The position numbers and the translations under genes were made by a program. 64,000 bases of DNA from Mariniphaga sp. (GTDB lineage Bacteria; Bacteroidota; Bacteroidia; Bacteroidales; Prolixibacteraceae). The stretch is from NCBI GenBank assembly GCA_028702595.1, contig JAQVON010000009.1:19878-83877 (forward strand). The letters run 5' to 3'. Positions 18,612-26,756 of this stretch are shown here, one piece after another. The notes under the pieces are model-generated. The model did no database searches. It was not told the DNA's origin and worked only from the letters and a program-made list of their open reading frames with translations. How positions within the stretch are numbered: position 1 is the stretch's first letter; the number at the start of each line of letters is the position of its first letter.

Positions 18612-21182
18612 ATGGCAATAAAACGAATCATTTTTCTGGGAATCATTTGCGTTATTCTCTCTTGTCAAAAATCCGGTCAGCAATCAATCCAGCGGGTTTT
18701 CAACTCGGTTTACGAAGAGGAATATTTAAACCGGGTAGCCTTTCCTATTGGGGGGATTGGAGCGGGGATGATTTGTCTTGAGGGGACAGGAGCCATTTCG
18801 CATATTTCGGTACGAAATAAACCGGATATATTTTACGAACCCTTTCTGATGGGAGTTCTATCCGTTAAGGGCTTAGAAAACGGCACGAAAGTACTGGAAG
18901 GGCCTGTTCCTGACTGGAAGATCTTTGGGAATCCAGGCTCAGGTGACGGGGCTCGCAACAATTCATTTGGGTTCCCCCGGTTTGAAAAAGCATCATTTGA
19001 AACTCGATTTCCCTTTGGGGTCATTCATTTGGAAGACTCAGATATTCCGATGGATGTACAAATAACCGGTTGGAGTCCTTTTATTCCGGCTGATGAAGAC
19101 AACTCGAGTCTTCCTGTTGGTGCCCTGGAATATACCTTCAGGAATACAACACAAAATGAATTGGAGGCTTCATTTTCTTATCATGCTGAAAACCTGATGA
19201 GGATTGAGATTCCCAGTGAATGGGGAGGATTCTATGAAAAAGGTCACTCCATTGTAGGGATTCCCAACGGTTTTATGATGCGTCAAAGGGCCTTGCCCGA
19301 TAAGCCGCATAATAAAGGTGATTTTGCCCTATTCACTGATGATCCGGCAACTGTTGTTGATTTATGCTGGTTCAGGGGAGGCTGGTTCGACTCTCATACC
19401 TTACTATGGAAAGAAATTACTGAATTTTCCTTTTCTGAAGACACAACAACGGTGAACTCTCCGGGAGCATCCCTGTTTATTCCTTTTAAGCTTCAACCTG
19501 GTGAAGAAAAAACGATCAGACTCATGATGGCTTGGTATTCACCCTATTCCACTTTACGGGCAGGTCTGGGGCCGGTATCATCCGAACAGATTAAAACCGA
19601 TCTGGAAAAATGTACCGGGGAAGATGGATGTTGTGACCAAAGTAGCCTGTATTATGAACCCTGGTATTCCGGCAGGTTTAGAAGCATCGATGAAGTAGTG
19701 CGCTATTGGAAAATGCATTACAACGACTTAAAGAAAAATACCAGTTTATTCACCCATTCATTTTACAGCTCCACCTTACCAGGAGAAGTGATCGAAGCAG
19801 TTGCTGCCAACCTTTCCATATTAAAATCACCTACCGTACTCCGGCAAAAGGATGGTAAACTTTGGGCATGGGAGGGCTGCCACGATAGCAGTGGATGTTG
19901 TTATGGATCGTGTACCCACGTTTGGAATTACGCTCAGGCCATACCTCATCTGTTCCCTGATTTGGAAAAATCATTGCGGGAAACAGAATACCTGATCAGT
20001 CAGAATGAGGCAGGACATCAAAATTTCAGAACTTCTCTTCCCATTCAGCCGGGGGGACATGGGTTTCATGCTGCCGCCGACGGGCAACTGGGAGGGATCA
20101 TGAAAATGTACCGCGATTGGCGTATCTCGGGAGATACCGGGTGGATGAAGTCACTTTATCCCAGTGTAAAACAAAGTATCGACTATTGTATTTCTATATG
20201 GGATCCTAAAAGTAAGGGTATCCTGGAAGAACCCCACCATAACACCTACGATATTGAATTCTGGGGGCCTGATGGTATGTGCACAAGTTTTTACCTCGGA
20301 GCACTGACTGCAATCATAGAAATGGGTAAAGTTGCCGGTGATGATGTATCCAGATACATTACCCTTCAGCAAAGAGGGATACAATTCCTGGAAAATGATC
20401 TGTTTAATGGAGAGTTCTTCATTCAGAAAATCACAGTGGAAGGACTAGAGGCTGACGACCCAGTAACTGCTTCAAAAATAGGCATTAACATGGACTACTC
20501 ACCGGAAGCAATCCAACTCCTTCAAAAGGAAGGTCCAAAATATCAATACGGTACCGGTTGTTTGTCGGATGGAATTTTAGGGGCATGGATGGGGAAAATG
20601 GCCGGACTTGATGATTTTGTCGACGATAAAAAAGTAAGGAGCCATTTAAATGCTGTCCACAAATATAATCTTCGCAAAGATCTGTCCGATCATGTGAATC
20701 CACAACGCCCGGGATATGGCCTGGGAAAAGACGGAGGATTGCTGTTGTGTACCTGGCCAAACGGAGGAGATCTTACCCTGCCTTTTGTTTACAGCAACGA
20801 GGTATGGACAGGCATTGAATACCAGGTAGCATCACACCTGATGCTTCATGGAGAAGTTGAAAAAGGACTGGAGGTAGTACGTGAAGTAAGGAAACGATAC
20901 GATGGGCGTATCCGCAATCCTTTTAATGAATATGAATGCGGACACTGGTACGCCAGGGCGATGGCCAGCTACGGATTACTCCAGGGCCTGACCGGCGTGC
21001 GCTACGATGCTGTAGACCAGATCGTGTATATAGATTCAAAAGTTGGGGATTTTACTTCTTTCCTATCAACCGCTGAAGGATTTGGTACCGTTGAGCTAAA
21101 AAATGGGAAAGCAACCCTGAACGTTGTTTTTGGAAATATACCGGTGAAGGAAATTGTGATCAGGGGAGAAAAATTACTTTAG
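18612..21182 (+). CDS. GH116-family glycoside hydrolase
   Basis: 856 residues with an N-terminal lipoprotein-like signal (IIFLGIICVILSCQ). The N-terminal beta domain of GH116 is recognisable by NRVAFPIGGIGAGMICLEGTGAISHISVRN, and the catalytic (alpha/alpha)6 barrel (DUF608 type) by CYGSCTHVWNYAQA, QPGGHGFHAAADGQLGGIMK and GDLTLPFVYSNEVWTGIEYQ. The family contains beta-glucosidases, beta-xylosidases and N-acetylglucosaminidases; specificity cannot be read here. It is larger than the minimal archaeal enzyme but usual for Bacteroidota. It follows SGNH and deacetylase genes and precedes the folate cluster by 26 bp. Confidence 0.85.
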   Translation: MAIKRIIFLGIICVILSCQKSGQQSIQRVFNSVYEEEYLNRVAFPIGGIGAGMICLEGTGAISHISVRNKPDIFYEPFLMGVLSVKGLENGTKVLEGPVPDWKIFGNPGSGDGARNNSFGFPRFEKASFETRFPFGVIHLEDSDIPMDVQITGWSPFIPADEDNSSLPVGALEYTFRNTTQNELEASFSYHAENLMRIEIPSEWGGFYEKGHSIVGIPNGFMMRQRALPDKPHNKGDFALFTDDPATVVDLCWFRGGWFDSHTLLWKEITEFSFSEDTTTVNSPGASLFIPFKLQPGEEKTIRLMMAWYSPYSTLRAGLGPVSSEQIKTDLEKCTGEDGCCDQSSLYYEPWYSGRFRSIDEVVRYWKMHYNDLKKNTSLFTHSFYSSTLPGEVIEAVAANLSILKSPTVLRQKDGKLWAWEGCHDSSGCCYGSCTHVWNYAQAIPHLFPDLEKSLRETEYLISQNEAGHQNFRTSLPIQPGGHGFHAAADGQLGGIMKMYRDWRISGDTGWMKSLYPSVKQSIDYCISIWDPKSKGILEEPHHNTYDIEFWGPDGMCTSFYLGALTAIIEMGKVAGDDVSRYITLQQRGIQFLENDLFNGEFFIQKITVEGLEADDPVTASKIGINMDYSPEAIQLLQKEGPKYQYGTGCLSDGILGAWMGKMAGLDDFVDDKKVRSHLNAVHKYNLRKDLSDHVNPQRPGYGLGKDGGLLLCTWPNGGDLTLPFVYSNEVWTGIEYQVASHLMLHGEVEKGLEVVREVRKRYDGRIRNPFNEYECGHWYARAMASYGLLQGLTGVRYDAVDQIVYIDSKVGDFTSFLSTAEGFGTVELKNGKATLNVVFGNIPVKEIVIRGEKLL

Positions 21183-21208
21183 GGTATTCAAATAAATATT
21201 CCGTTAAA

Positions 21209-21934
21209 ATGGACACTGCACTAATAACCGGAGGATCGAAAAGAGTAGGGAAAGCAATAGCAGAACACCTTGCTGGCAAGGGGTGGAACTTAGTGATCCA
21301 CTATAATACCTCTGAAGAACCGGCAGAGAGACTGGTCAAGCAGCTGCAGACACACTATCCCGGACAAAAATTTACCTGTCTGCAGACTGATCTTATCAAC
21401 CAGAATGAAGTGGAACGATTGATCAGAAATGCCATTGCCAATATGGGATCTATTCAATTATTGGTGAATAATGCATCCATTTTCAAACCGGGCAACTTGC
21501 GCAAAACAAGTACTGGATTATTTGATGACCACATACTGGTGAATTTTAAAGCACCTTTCATTCTGATGCGCGATTTTGCAACCTTCTGCACAAATGGAAA
21601 CATCATTAATCTGCTGGACACAAGAATAACCAGCAATAAAACAAACTTTGCCGCGTATTCCCTGTCAAAAAAATCACTCTGGCATCTCACCCAAATGGCA
21701 GCGCTTGAGTTTGCTCCAAATATCAGGGTAAATGCTATTGCACCCGGAGTAACCCTGCCACCGGTGGATAAAGATGAAAGCTATTTGTGGGAGCTGGCAG
21801 AAAAAATCCCCATGAAAGAACCCACAGGGACTGATCCCATTTTAAAAAGTATCGATTTTATTCTGGAAAATACTCATCTGACCGGACAACTCTTGTTTGC
21901 AGACGGTGGTGAGAACTTAGGACAAAACAGATAA
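21209..21934 (+). CDS. Short-chain dehydrogenase, pteridine reductase-like
   Basis: 241 residues. The cofactor motif TGGSKRVG (residues 7-14), an N-N-A-S segment (VNNASIF) and the catalytic YSLSK are typical of classical SDRs; the arginine after the glycine motif suggests NADPH. It lies 4 bp before folB and in the same unit as folK, which supports a pterin substrate: FolM/PTR1-type reductases make tetrahydropterin or tetrahydrofolate. The assignment to pterin reduction is from context; the SDR call is firm. Confidence 0.8.
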   Translation: MDTALITGGSKRVGKAIAEHLAGKGWNLVIHYNTSEEPAERLVKQLQTHYPGQKFTCLQTDLINQNEVERLIRNAIANMGSIQLLVNNASIFKPGNLRKTSTGLFDDHILVNFKAPFILMRDFATFCTNGNIINLLDTRITSNKTNFAAYSLSKKSLWHLTQMAALEFAPNIRVNAIAPGVTLPPVDKDESYLWELAEKIPMKEPTGTDPILKSIDFILENTHLTGQLLFADGGENLGQNR

Positions 21935-21938
21935 ATAC

Positions 21939-22298
21939 ATGACTATGGCAATAATTAAAATAAAAAGCTTGTGGTTACGGACATTCATTGGATTCAATTC
22001 CGACGAACTAATCAACAAACAAGATGTGACTATTCACATTGAACTGGAAACGGATATCTCAGCTGACGTGCTGGAAAACGACGAACCGGATGATATTCTG
22101 GACTATAAAATTATTACCAAAAATGTTATTGATCTTGTGCAAAACGGACGTTTCAAGCTGCTGGAGGTATTAACCAAAAGAATCCTTGATTTGGTATTGT
22201 CCAACAAAAAAATAAAATGGGCAAGGGTTGAAGTGGACAAACCCCATTCACTGCGATACTCAAAATCCGTTTCTTTAACCATGGAAGGAAGGAATTAA
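21939..22298 (+). CDS. folB: Dihydroneopterin aldolase
   Basis: 119 residues, the usual length. The pattern AIIKIKSLWLRTFIGFNSDELINKQDV, DILDYKIITKNVIDLVQNGRFKLLEVLTKRILDLVL and VEVDKPHSLRYSKSVS matches FolB/FolX proteins. FolB splits dihydroneopterin into 6-hydroxymethyl-dihydropterin and glycolaldehyde. The FolX epimerase is closely related and cannot be excluded, but the position immediately before folK favours FolB. ATG at 21939 or 21945; both are in frame. Confidence 0.85.
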   Translation: MTMAIIKIKSLWLRTFIGFNSDELINKQDVTIHIELETDISADVLENDEPDDILDYKIITKNVIDLVQNGRFKLLEVLTKRILDLVLSNKKIKWARVEVDKPHSLRYSKSVSLTMEGRN

Positions 22299-22300
22299 TC

Positions 22301-22717
22301 ATGCCGGACTCCAATTGGCAAAAAAACAAAGGCACCGGAGTAGATAAGGGAAACTGGGTTATCATTGGTATTGGCTCCAACATCAACGCCAAAGAAAGCA
22401 TTTCCAACATGTTGGAAATACTGGGCAGGGAAGTAAAAATCCTAAAAATATCCACCTTTACTAAAACCAAACCTGTCGGAATGGAAAATCAGCCTGATTT
22501 TACAAATGGTGCAGTAAAAATTCAAACCAGATTAAACCGGGATGACCTGACCCGGTTGTTAAAACAAATTGAAGACCAGCTTGGTCGCGACCGGTCGGCT
22601 CCTAAATTCGGACCACGCATTATTGACCTCGATGTGGTCGTTTGGAATGGCAAAATTGTAGATGAAGATTATTATACCCGTGATTTTCTGAAGAAAAGCA
22701 TTCAGGAAATTGTGTAA
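22301..22717 (+). CDS. folK: 2-amino-4-hydroxy-6-hydroxymethyldihydropteridine pyrophosphokinase
   Basis: 138 residues. The hallmark GRDRSAPKFGPRIIDLDVV carries the Mg-ATP-binding Asp pair, and IGIGSNINAKESI starts the fold. It transfers pyrophosphate from ATP to the FolB product. The gene begins 2 bp after folB, so translation is likely coupled. It is somewhat shorter than many FolK proteins (150-160 residues): the C-terminal segment after DLDVVVWNGK is compact. Repeat copy 3 starts 40 bp after its stop. Confidence 0.92.
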   Translation: MPDSNWQKNKGTGVDKGNWVIIGIGSNINAKESISNMLEILGREVKILKISTFTKTKPVGMENQPDFTNGAVKIQTRLNRDDLTRLLKQIEDQLGRDRSAPKFGPRIIDLDVVVWNGKIVDEDYYTRDFLKKSIQEIV

Positions 22718-22757
22718 CCTGATTTGTTAAGATTATAATTTTTTAAGCTGATTCTTA

Positions 22758-23124
22758 GAGACTGTTTTGATTTTGTTTTTTAGCCTGTTTAATTCATAAA
22801 AAATATTTTTGAATTGGTAAAGTGTTATTTGCAAATGATTTATAATACAGATGAACGAAAAACATTTTTCACAAGTGCGTTTATTTCAATGCATCTGCTT
22901 CGTTGCGAAACCCTTGAAATAGATAACTATGCCTGCGGGTTCCGGCGCCTTGCATCTGCATCAAACTAAACGCATGAATTAAACAGGTTAGAAATATTTT
23001 GACGTATTTTTTGCTCAGACAAGGCAAAATTGACGCGAATAGCCATAGCTATTAAGGAAATTTTGCAGCAATATGAGTGAAAAAGACGCAAAATAGAATA
23101 AATGGATAAATTTAAAACAGTCTC
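22758..23124. mobile_element. 160-bp MITE-like repeat, copy 3, interrupted by a nested element
   Basis: The outer repeat has the same gagactgtttt ... aaaacagtctc ends, flanked by tta direct repeats (22755-22757 and 23125-23127). At element position 26 it is split by a 203-bp insertion plus a 4-bp duplication; subtracting 207 bp returns about 160 bp. Its right end runs into the HAD phosphatase gene, supplying that protein's last codons and stop. Confidence 0.88.
22784..22986. mobile_element. Nested 203-bp MITE-like element
   Basis: Perfect 14-bp terminal inverted repeats cctgtttaattcat / atgaattaaacagg, flanked by the direct repeat ttag (22780-22783 and 22987-22990). It interrupts the 160-bp repeat, whose uninterrupted form is known from the other three copies, so the insertion boundaries are directly visible. 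No ORF of significance; a second, non-autonomous element type. Confidence 0.88.
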
Positions 23125-23888
23125 TTAATAAACGATTCGTTTAAACCATCCACTCCATTTAGTTCCTCCAGGTCGGCAACGACAAGATCTGCCCCATTCT
23201 CTTTCAAAGCAGAGGCATTATTATTCCGGGCGATGCCAACAACCAGACCAAAGTTACCTTTGCTTCCTGCCTGAACACCCGACACTGCATCTTCTATAAC
23301 GACAGAGTCTGCAGGAATAGCTCCAACCATTTCACAGGCCCGAATAAAAATATCCGGTTCTGGTTTTCCTTTCAGGTTAAGATCATCGGATGTTAATCCA
23401 TCCACCCGCGCATCAAACAAATGCAACAGGTCAGCTGCCACGAGTACATTCCTGCAATTCTTACTTGATGATGCAACTCCAAGTCGGACTCCTGCCTTTT
23501 TTAATTCATGCAACATGGCTACCGATGAGGGATATACTTCGACACCTTTCTCTCTCAAAAGCTGATTGAATGCTTCATTTTTACGGTTACCCAGTCCACA
23601 TATGGACTGAACATCCGGCGGATCTGCCGGAGTACCCCAAGGGATTTCGATACTTCTTGATTCTAAAAACGATGCCACCCCTTCATACCGGGGCTTTCCG
23701 TCAACCCAGGAGAGGTAATCAGCCTGTGTAAACGGGGAAAAAGGTTCACCCTTGTCATGTTCCCGCTGAAGCAGGTAATCATCAAAAAGTTTCTTCCATG
23801 CATCCAAGTGGGTGGATGCTGTCCGGGTAATTACTCCGTCGAGATCAAAAATTACGGCTTCAAACGCCAAAGGATGACTGAATAACAT
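23112..23888 (-). CDS. HAD-superfamily phosphatase, beta-phosphoglucomutase-like
   Basis: 258 residues. Motif I FDLDGVIT carries the nucleophile Asp, GVASSSKN is motif II, and KPEPDIFIRA...VVIEDAVSGVQAG gives motifs III and IV, the pattern of beta-phosphoglucomutase-type hydrolases. It probably acts on a sugar phosphate in the cytoplasm. It lies 27 bp downstream of the membrane-bound regulator on the same strand. The last residues (RLF and the TAA stop) are encoded within the end of repeat copy 3, so the native C-terminus was replaced by the insertion; the catalytic core is complete. Confidence 0.8.
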   Translation of the reverse strand: MLFSHPLAFEAVIFDLDGVITRTASTHLDAWKKLFDDYLLQREHDKGEPFSPFTQADYLSWVDGKPRYEGVASFLESRSIEIPWGTPADPPDVQSICGLGNRKNEAFNQLLREKGVEVYPSSVAMLHELKKAGVRLGVASSSKNCRNVLVAADLLHLFDARVDGLTSDDLNLKGKPEPDIFIRACEMVGAIPADSVVIEDAVSGVQAGSKGNFGLVVGIARNNNASALKENGADLVVADLEELNGVDGLNESFIKRLF

Positions 23889-23915
23889 GATGGATACCAG
23901 TTAACAATTTACGAA

Positions 23916-26408
23916 TTAAAACATTCTTTCAAAATTCCTGCAAAACTGTTCAAAATTCATGGGATAACTTTCACTCAGGGTATCTGTATATTTTGAGCAA
24001 AACGAGTTAAACTGAAACCTGGCCTGATGATTGTTGTCCGACTGATTAAGTGACCATACCTGTAACCATACAGCCTCTTCGTTTAAATCGTCATACTCCA
24101 GAATACGTCGGGCAATGGCGTCAATTTTTTCCAGGTTTTTTTCATTCCTGTAAAATACCGCCAGTTTCAAAAGATTATCGATCATTTGATTTCCTGTATA
24201 CCCTCTAATTTCATCCAGCCAGGGTAGGTTCAATTCCTTGAGAAATCTTCCTCTCTGCACCAATAAAAAGAATGTTTCCAGCTGAGCCCGGTTCATTCCA
24301 CCGGAGACGTGACAAAGTTTATAGGCTTCAACAAAATCACAAAAAAATGGATTATCCATCTTTGCCTGCAAAAAACCGTTCAGGGTAAGAATTTCCAACC
24401 CTTCAACATCCTGAAGGATCTTTCTGAGTTTATTCAGGGTAACTGCCCGGTTATTGGTTACCTTTTGGGGTGGCAAGCCTGACCAAAGGGTTTCGTCAAT
24501 TTCTGAAACAGCTGCACCGGTACCATTTTTAATGGTAGACAACAAGACATACAAAAAAAGTTCTTTGATTTTGGGAGTAAACAAAATTGAAATATCATTT
24601 CCGAACCTGTTGATAGCTGTGAATCTTCCAAATAACAACAACTGATTGGCTGAAGTTTTTTCCGGAAGTACCGGCAACTTAACCTTGCTAATCCTCCTTC
24701 TCTTTCTGATCATCAGACTAAACAAAGCCATAACAATTATAGAGAATAGAACCATAAGTGCCAGTTTCACATCGATCCTCTGAAAAAAGCGGGGTGTGAT
24801 GGGCATCCCGGTAAGAGTAACCTCTTCATCTAGGGCAAGTTTAGAAATCTCCTCAGCTCCAAGCGCCCTGCTCCAGAAGTTGAGATTATCAATATATCCG
24901 CGTAAGCTGGCACCCTGTAAAAGGGCGCTTCCCAAAAAAATATCACCTGAGCCCGAAAAAGGAGGATGCCCGGTTGAACTGCCAATATTCCGTCCGTTGA
25001 TAAAAATAGCCTGTTCTCCGGTTTCCAGAATATAACGCCAAACCATATGGTACCAAATGTTGGGCTCCAGCTTTTCTTCTGAAATATAATCGTTCGCCCA
25101 TAATCCAAAGTATGGATGACCCGAGCGAAGGATCAGATGCAAACCGCGTCGATACTCACTTTCATAATTTCCAATCACAGCATTATCACCATGCTGCAGA
25201 ATTTCACTGAATTTAACAAAACAACTTACACTAAATGAGCTATTACGTAATCCGTAAATATCAGGTGAGCCCAGATTAACACTGGCATTCTCGGGCAGCC
25301 GGAGAACAGTGCCCCGCTCAATATCCTGATTAAATGTAAAGTTCTCACCCGGAAACAGCTGAGCAGGAGAAAGGCTATTGACAATTGAATTTTCAAAATG
25401 AAAACTACCGGTCAACTGATCGCCCAGATTTAACGGATGGGCCATAAGATGATAATCTTCAGGCACCTCCATTTCGCCGGTAACAATGATCTGTTCCGGG
25501 ATCATCCGATACCCCGGCACAAATGGTGTAAGTGTAAGCTCCTGGCCACCAAGGTAAGGAAAACTAAACCGTCCTCCGGTGACTAAAATGTCGGGATTTC
25601 TCCAATATACCTTATCGATGTTTTTGCCTGATCCACGAACTGTTCCGGATATCCAGATAAAAGAGCTGAGCTGGGAGATAATAAAATCGAACTGAAAAAT
25701 ATCATTCCCAACAAATATAAAATTGGGCCGCTTGCCATATTTTGTCCAGCTCTCAAGTAAAAAGTTGGTATAATCAGGAACCAAATTCCGGATATTTCTT
25801 TCAGCAGTAAATTGGATGGGCAGTTTTTCAAAGTCATCAATCATAAATAATTCCCGGTTGATTGAATTTTTACCTCCAATCAACCCTGAGGTTGCTGATA
25901 TTCGGAGAAAATAATCATCGGCCTGATGGAACGTCTGGCCTGCATGATCTACCTCGCCATCCACAAAAAAAAGTAACCTGCGATTGGAATGCATCAGGTC
26001 TTCATAGGTTGGCCAGGCCTCGCCCCTTGGCAGATAAAAAATTTGGGAAGCTATCGGCGATTCACGGATCAATGAATCCAGGATGGTAAAATTTCCCTGA
26101 AAATGAACAAAAACAGGTAAAATTTTAGACCGATTGGACTCCAGGATGGTCTGAATTTGAGCGATCAAAAAATCAACTGTTTGATGCCCGGCCACAAGAA
26201 ACTGCCCTTCCTTTTCTGTCACTTCAATTTCTACCCCGGAATGGTCATTTGTGCCTAAAAAATTCCATAATTGCTGATCATTCAAATTATTATCCTGAAG
26301 ATGAACAATTAAAAATGAAGATTCATTAAACTCACGGGCATAAGTGATTCCGGATAAAAAAAAGAAAAAATAAAATATAAATTGCTTTTTCGATACCTTA
26401 TAATTCAT
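23916..26408 (-). CDS. Membrane-anchored transcriptional regulator: PI-PLC-like sensor, LamG-like domain, cytosolic winged helix/BTAD-like region
   Basis: 830 residues. After a signal/anchor segment (residues 7-24) comes a region resembling the PI-PLC X-like TIM barrel (FLIVHLQDN, TEKEGQFLVAGHQTVDFL, ILPVFVHFQG, EAWPTYEDLMHSNRRLLFFVDGE), then a LamG/concanavalin-type domain (about 340-535, ending RGYIDNLNFWSRALG). One transmembrane helix follows at about 546-566 (ALMVLFSIIVMALFSLMI-RKRRR). The cytosolic part (about 590-680) resembles an OmpR/BTAD winged helix (LFTPKIKELFLYVLL, VTLNKLRKIL), then an alpha-helical tail. It could carry an extracellular signal directly to DNA. Domain calls are by eye; the topology is the strongest part. 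It is co-directional with the HAD gene. Confidence 0.7.
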   Translation of the reverse strand: MNYKVSKKQFIFYFFFFLSGITYAREFNESSFLIVHLQDNNLNDQQLWNFLGTNDHSGVEIEVTEKEGQFLVAGHQTVDFLIAQIQTILESNRSKILPVFVHFQGNFTILDSLIRESPIASQIFYLPRGEAWPTYEDLMHSNRRLLFFVDGEVDHAGQTFHQADDYFLRISATSGLIGGKNSINRELFMIDDFEKLPIQFTAERNIRNLVPDYTNFLLESWTKYGKRPNFIFVGNDIFQFDFIISQLSSFIWISGTVRGSGKNIDKVYWRNPDILVTGGRFSFPYLGGQELTLTPFVPGYRMIPEQIIVTGEMEVPEDYHLMAHPLNLGDQLTGSFHFENSIVNSLSPAQLFPGENFTFNQDIERGTVLRLPENASVNLGSPDIYGLRNSSFSVSCFVKFSEILQHGDNAVIGNYESEYRRGLHLILRSGHPYFGLWANDYISEEKLEPNIWYHMVWRYILETGEQAIFINGRNIGSSTGHPPFSGSGDIFLGSALLQGASLRGYIDNLNFWSRALGAEEISKLALDEEVTLTGMPITPRFFQRIDVKLALMVLFSIIVMALFSLMIRKRRRISKVKLPVLPEKTSANQLLLFGRFTAINRFGNDISILFTPKIKELFLYVLLSTIKNGTGAAVSEIDETLWSGLPPQKVTNNRAVTLNKLRKILQDVEGLEILTLNGFLQAKMDNPFFCDFVEAYKLCHVSGGMNRAQLETFFLLVQRGRFLKELNLPWLDEIRGYTGNQMIDNLLKLAVFYRNEKNLEKIDAIARRILEYDDLNEEAVWLQVWSLNQSDNNHQARFQFNSFCSKYTDTLSESYPMNFEQFCRNFERMF

Positions 26409-26756
26409 GTAGTAAATCCCTTTCGCCCATTAAACTAATTCTTAATCTCAGATTATTCAAAGGGCAAAAATATTGATTTTTTGCATAGAATTAAATTTTT
26501 TTGCATTTTTTTAATTTGCTGTTTTTCAAAATTTTAAACAAAAAATTAATGCTTAGCTAATTATTAATTAAGGATTTGTTACTATTCATTTTAATCAGAG
26601 GCTAATAGGCTGAAGATATATTGCACTTGTTAAGAATAATGAATGACCAATTACGAATGATTTCCAGCCGAAATTACTGGCGAATTTTGTCGAACACCAT
26701 ATAAAATAAATCATGGAGTGAGGCACATACCTTAGAAATCTTACAATTTTAATGAG
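26409..26756. other. Divergent intergenic region, 348 bp
   Basis: Very AT-rich spacer between the membrane regulator (minus) and the cytochrome/FGE fusion (plus). It must contain both promoters and is a natural target for autoregulation, but no clear operator, hairpin or small gene was recognised. Confidence 0.45.
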
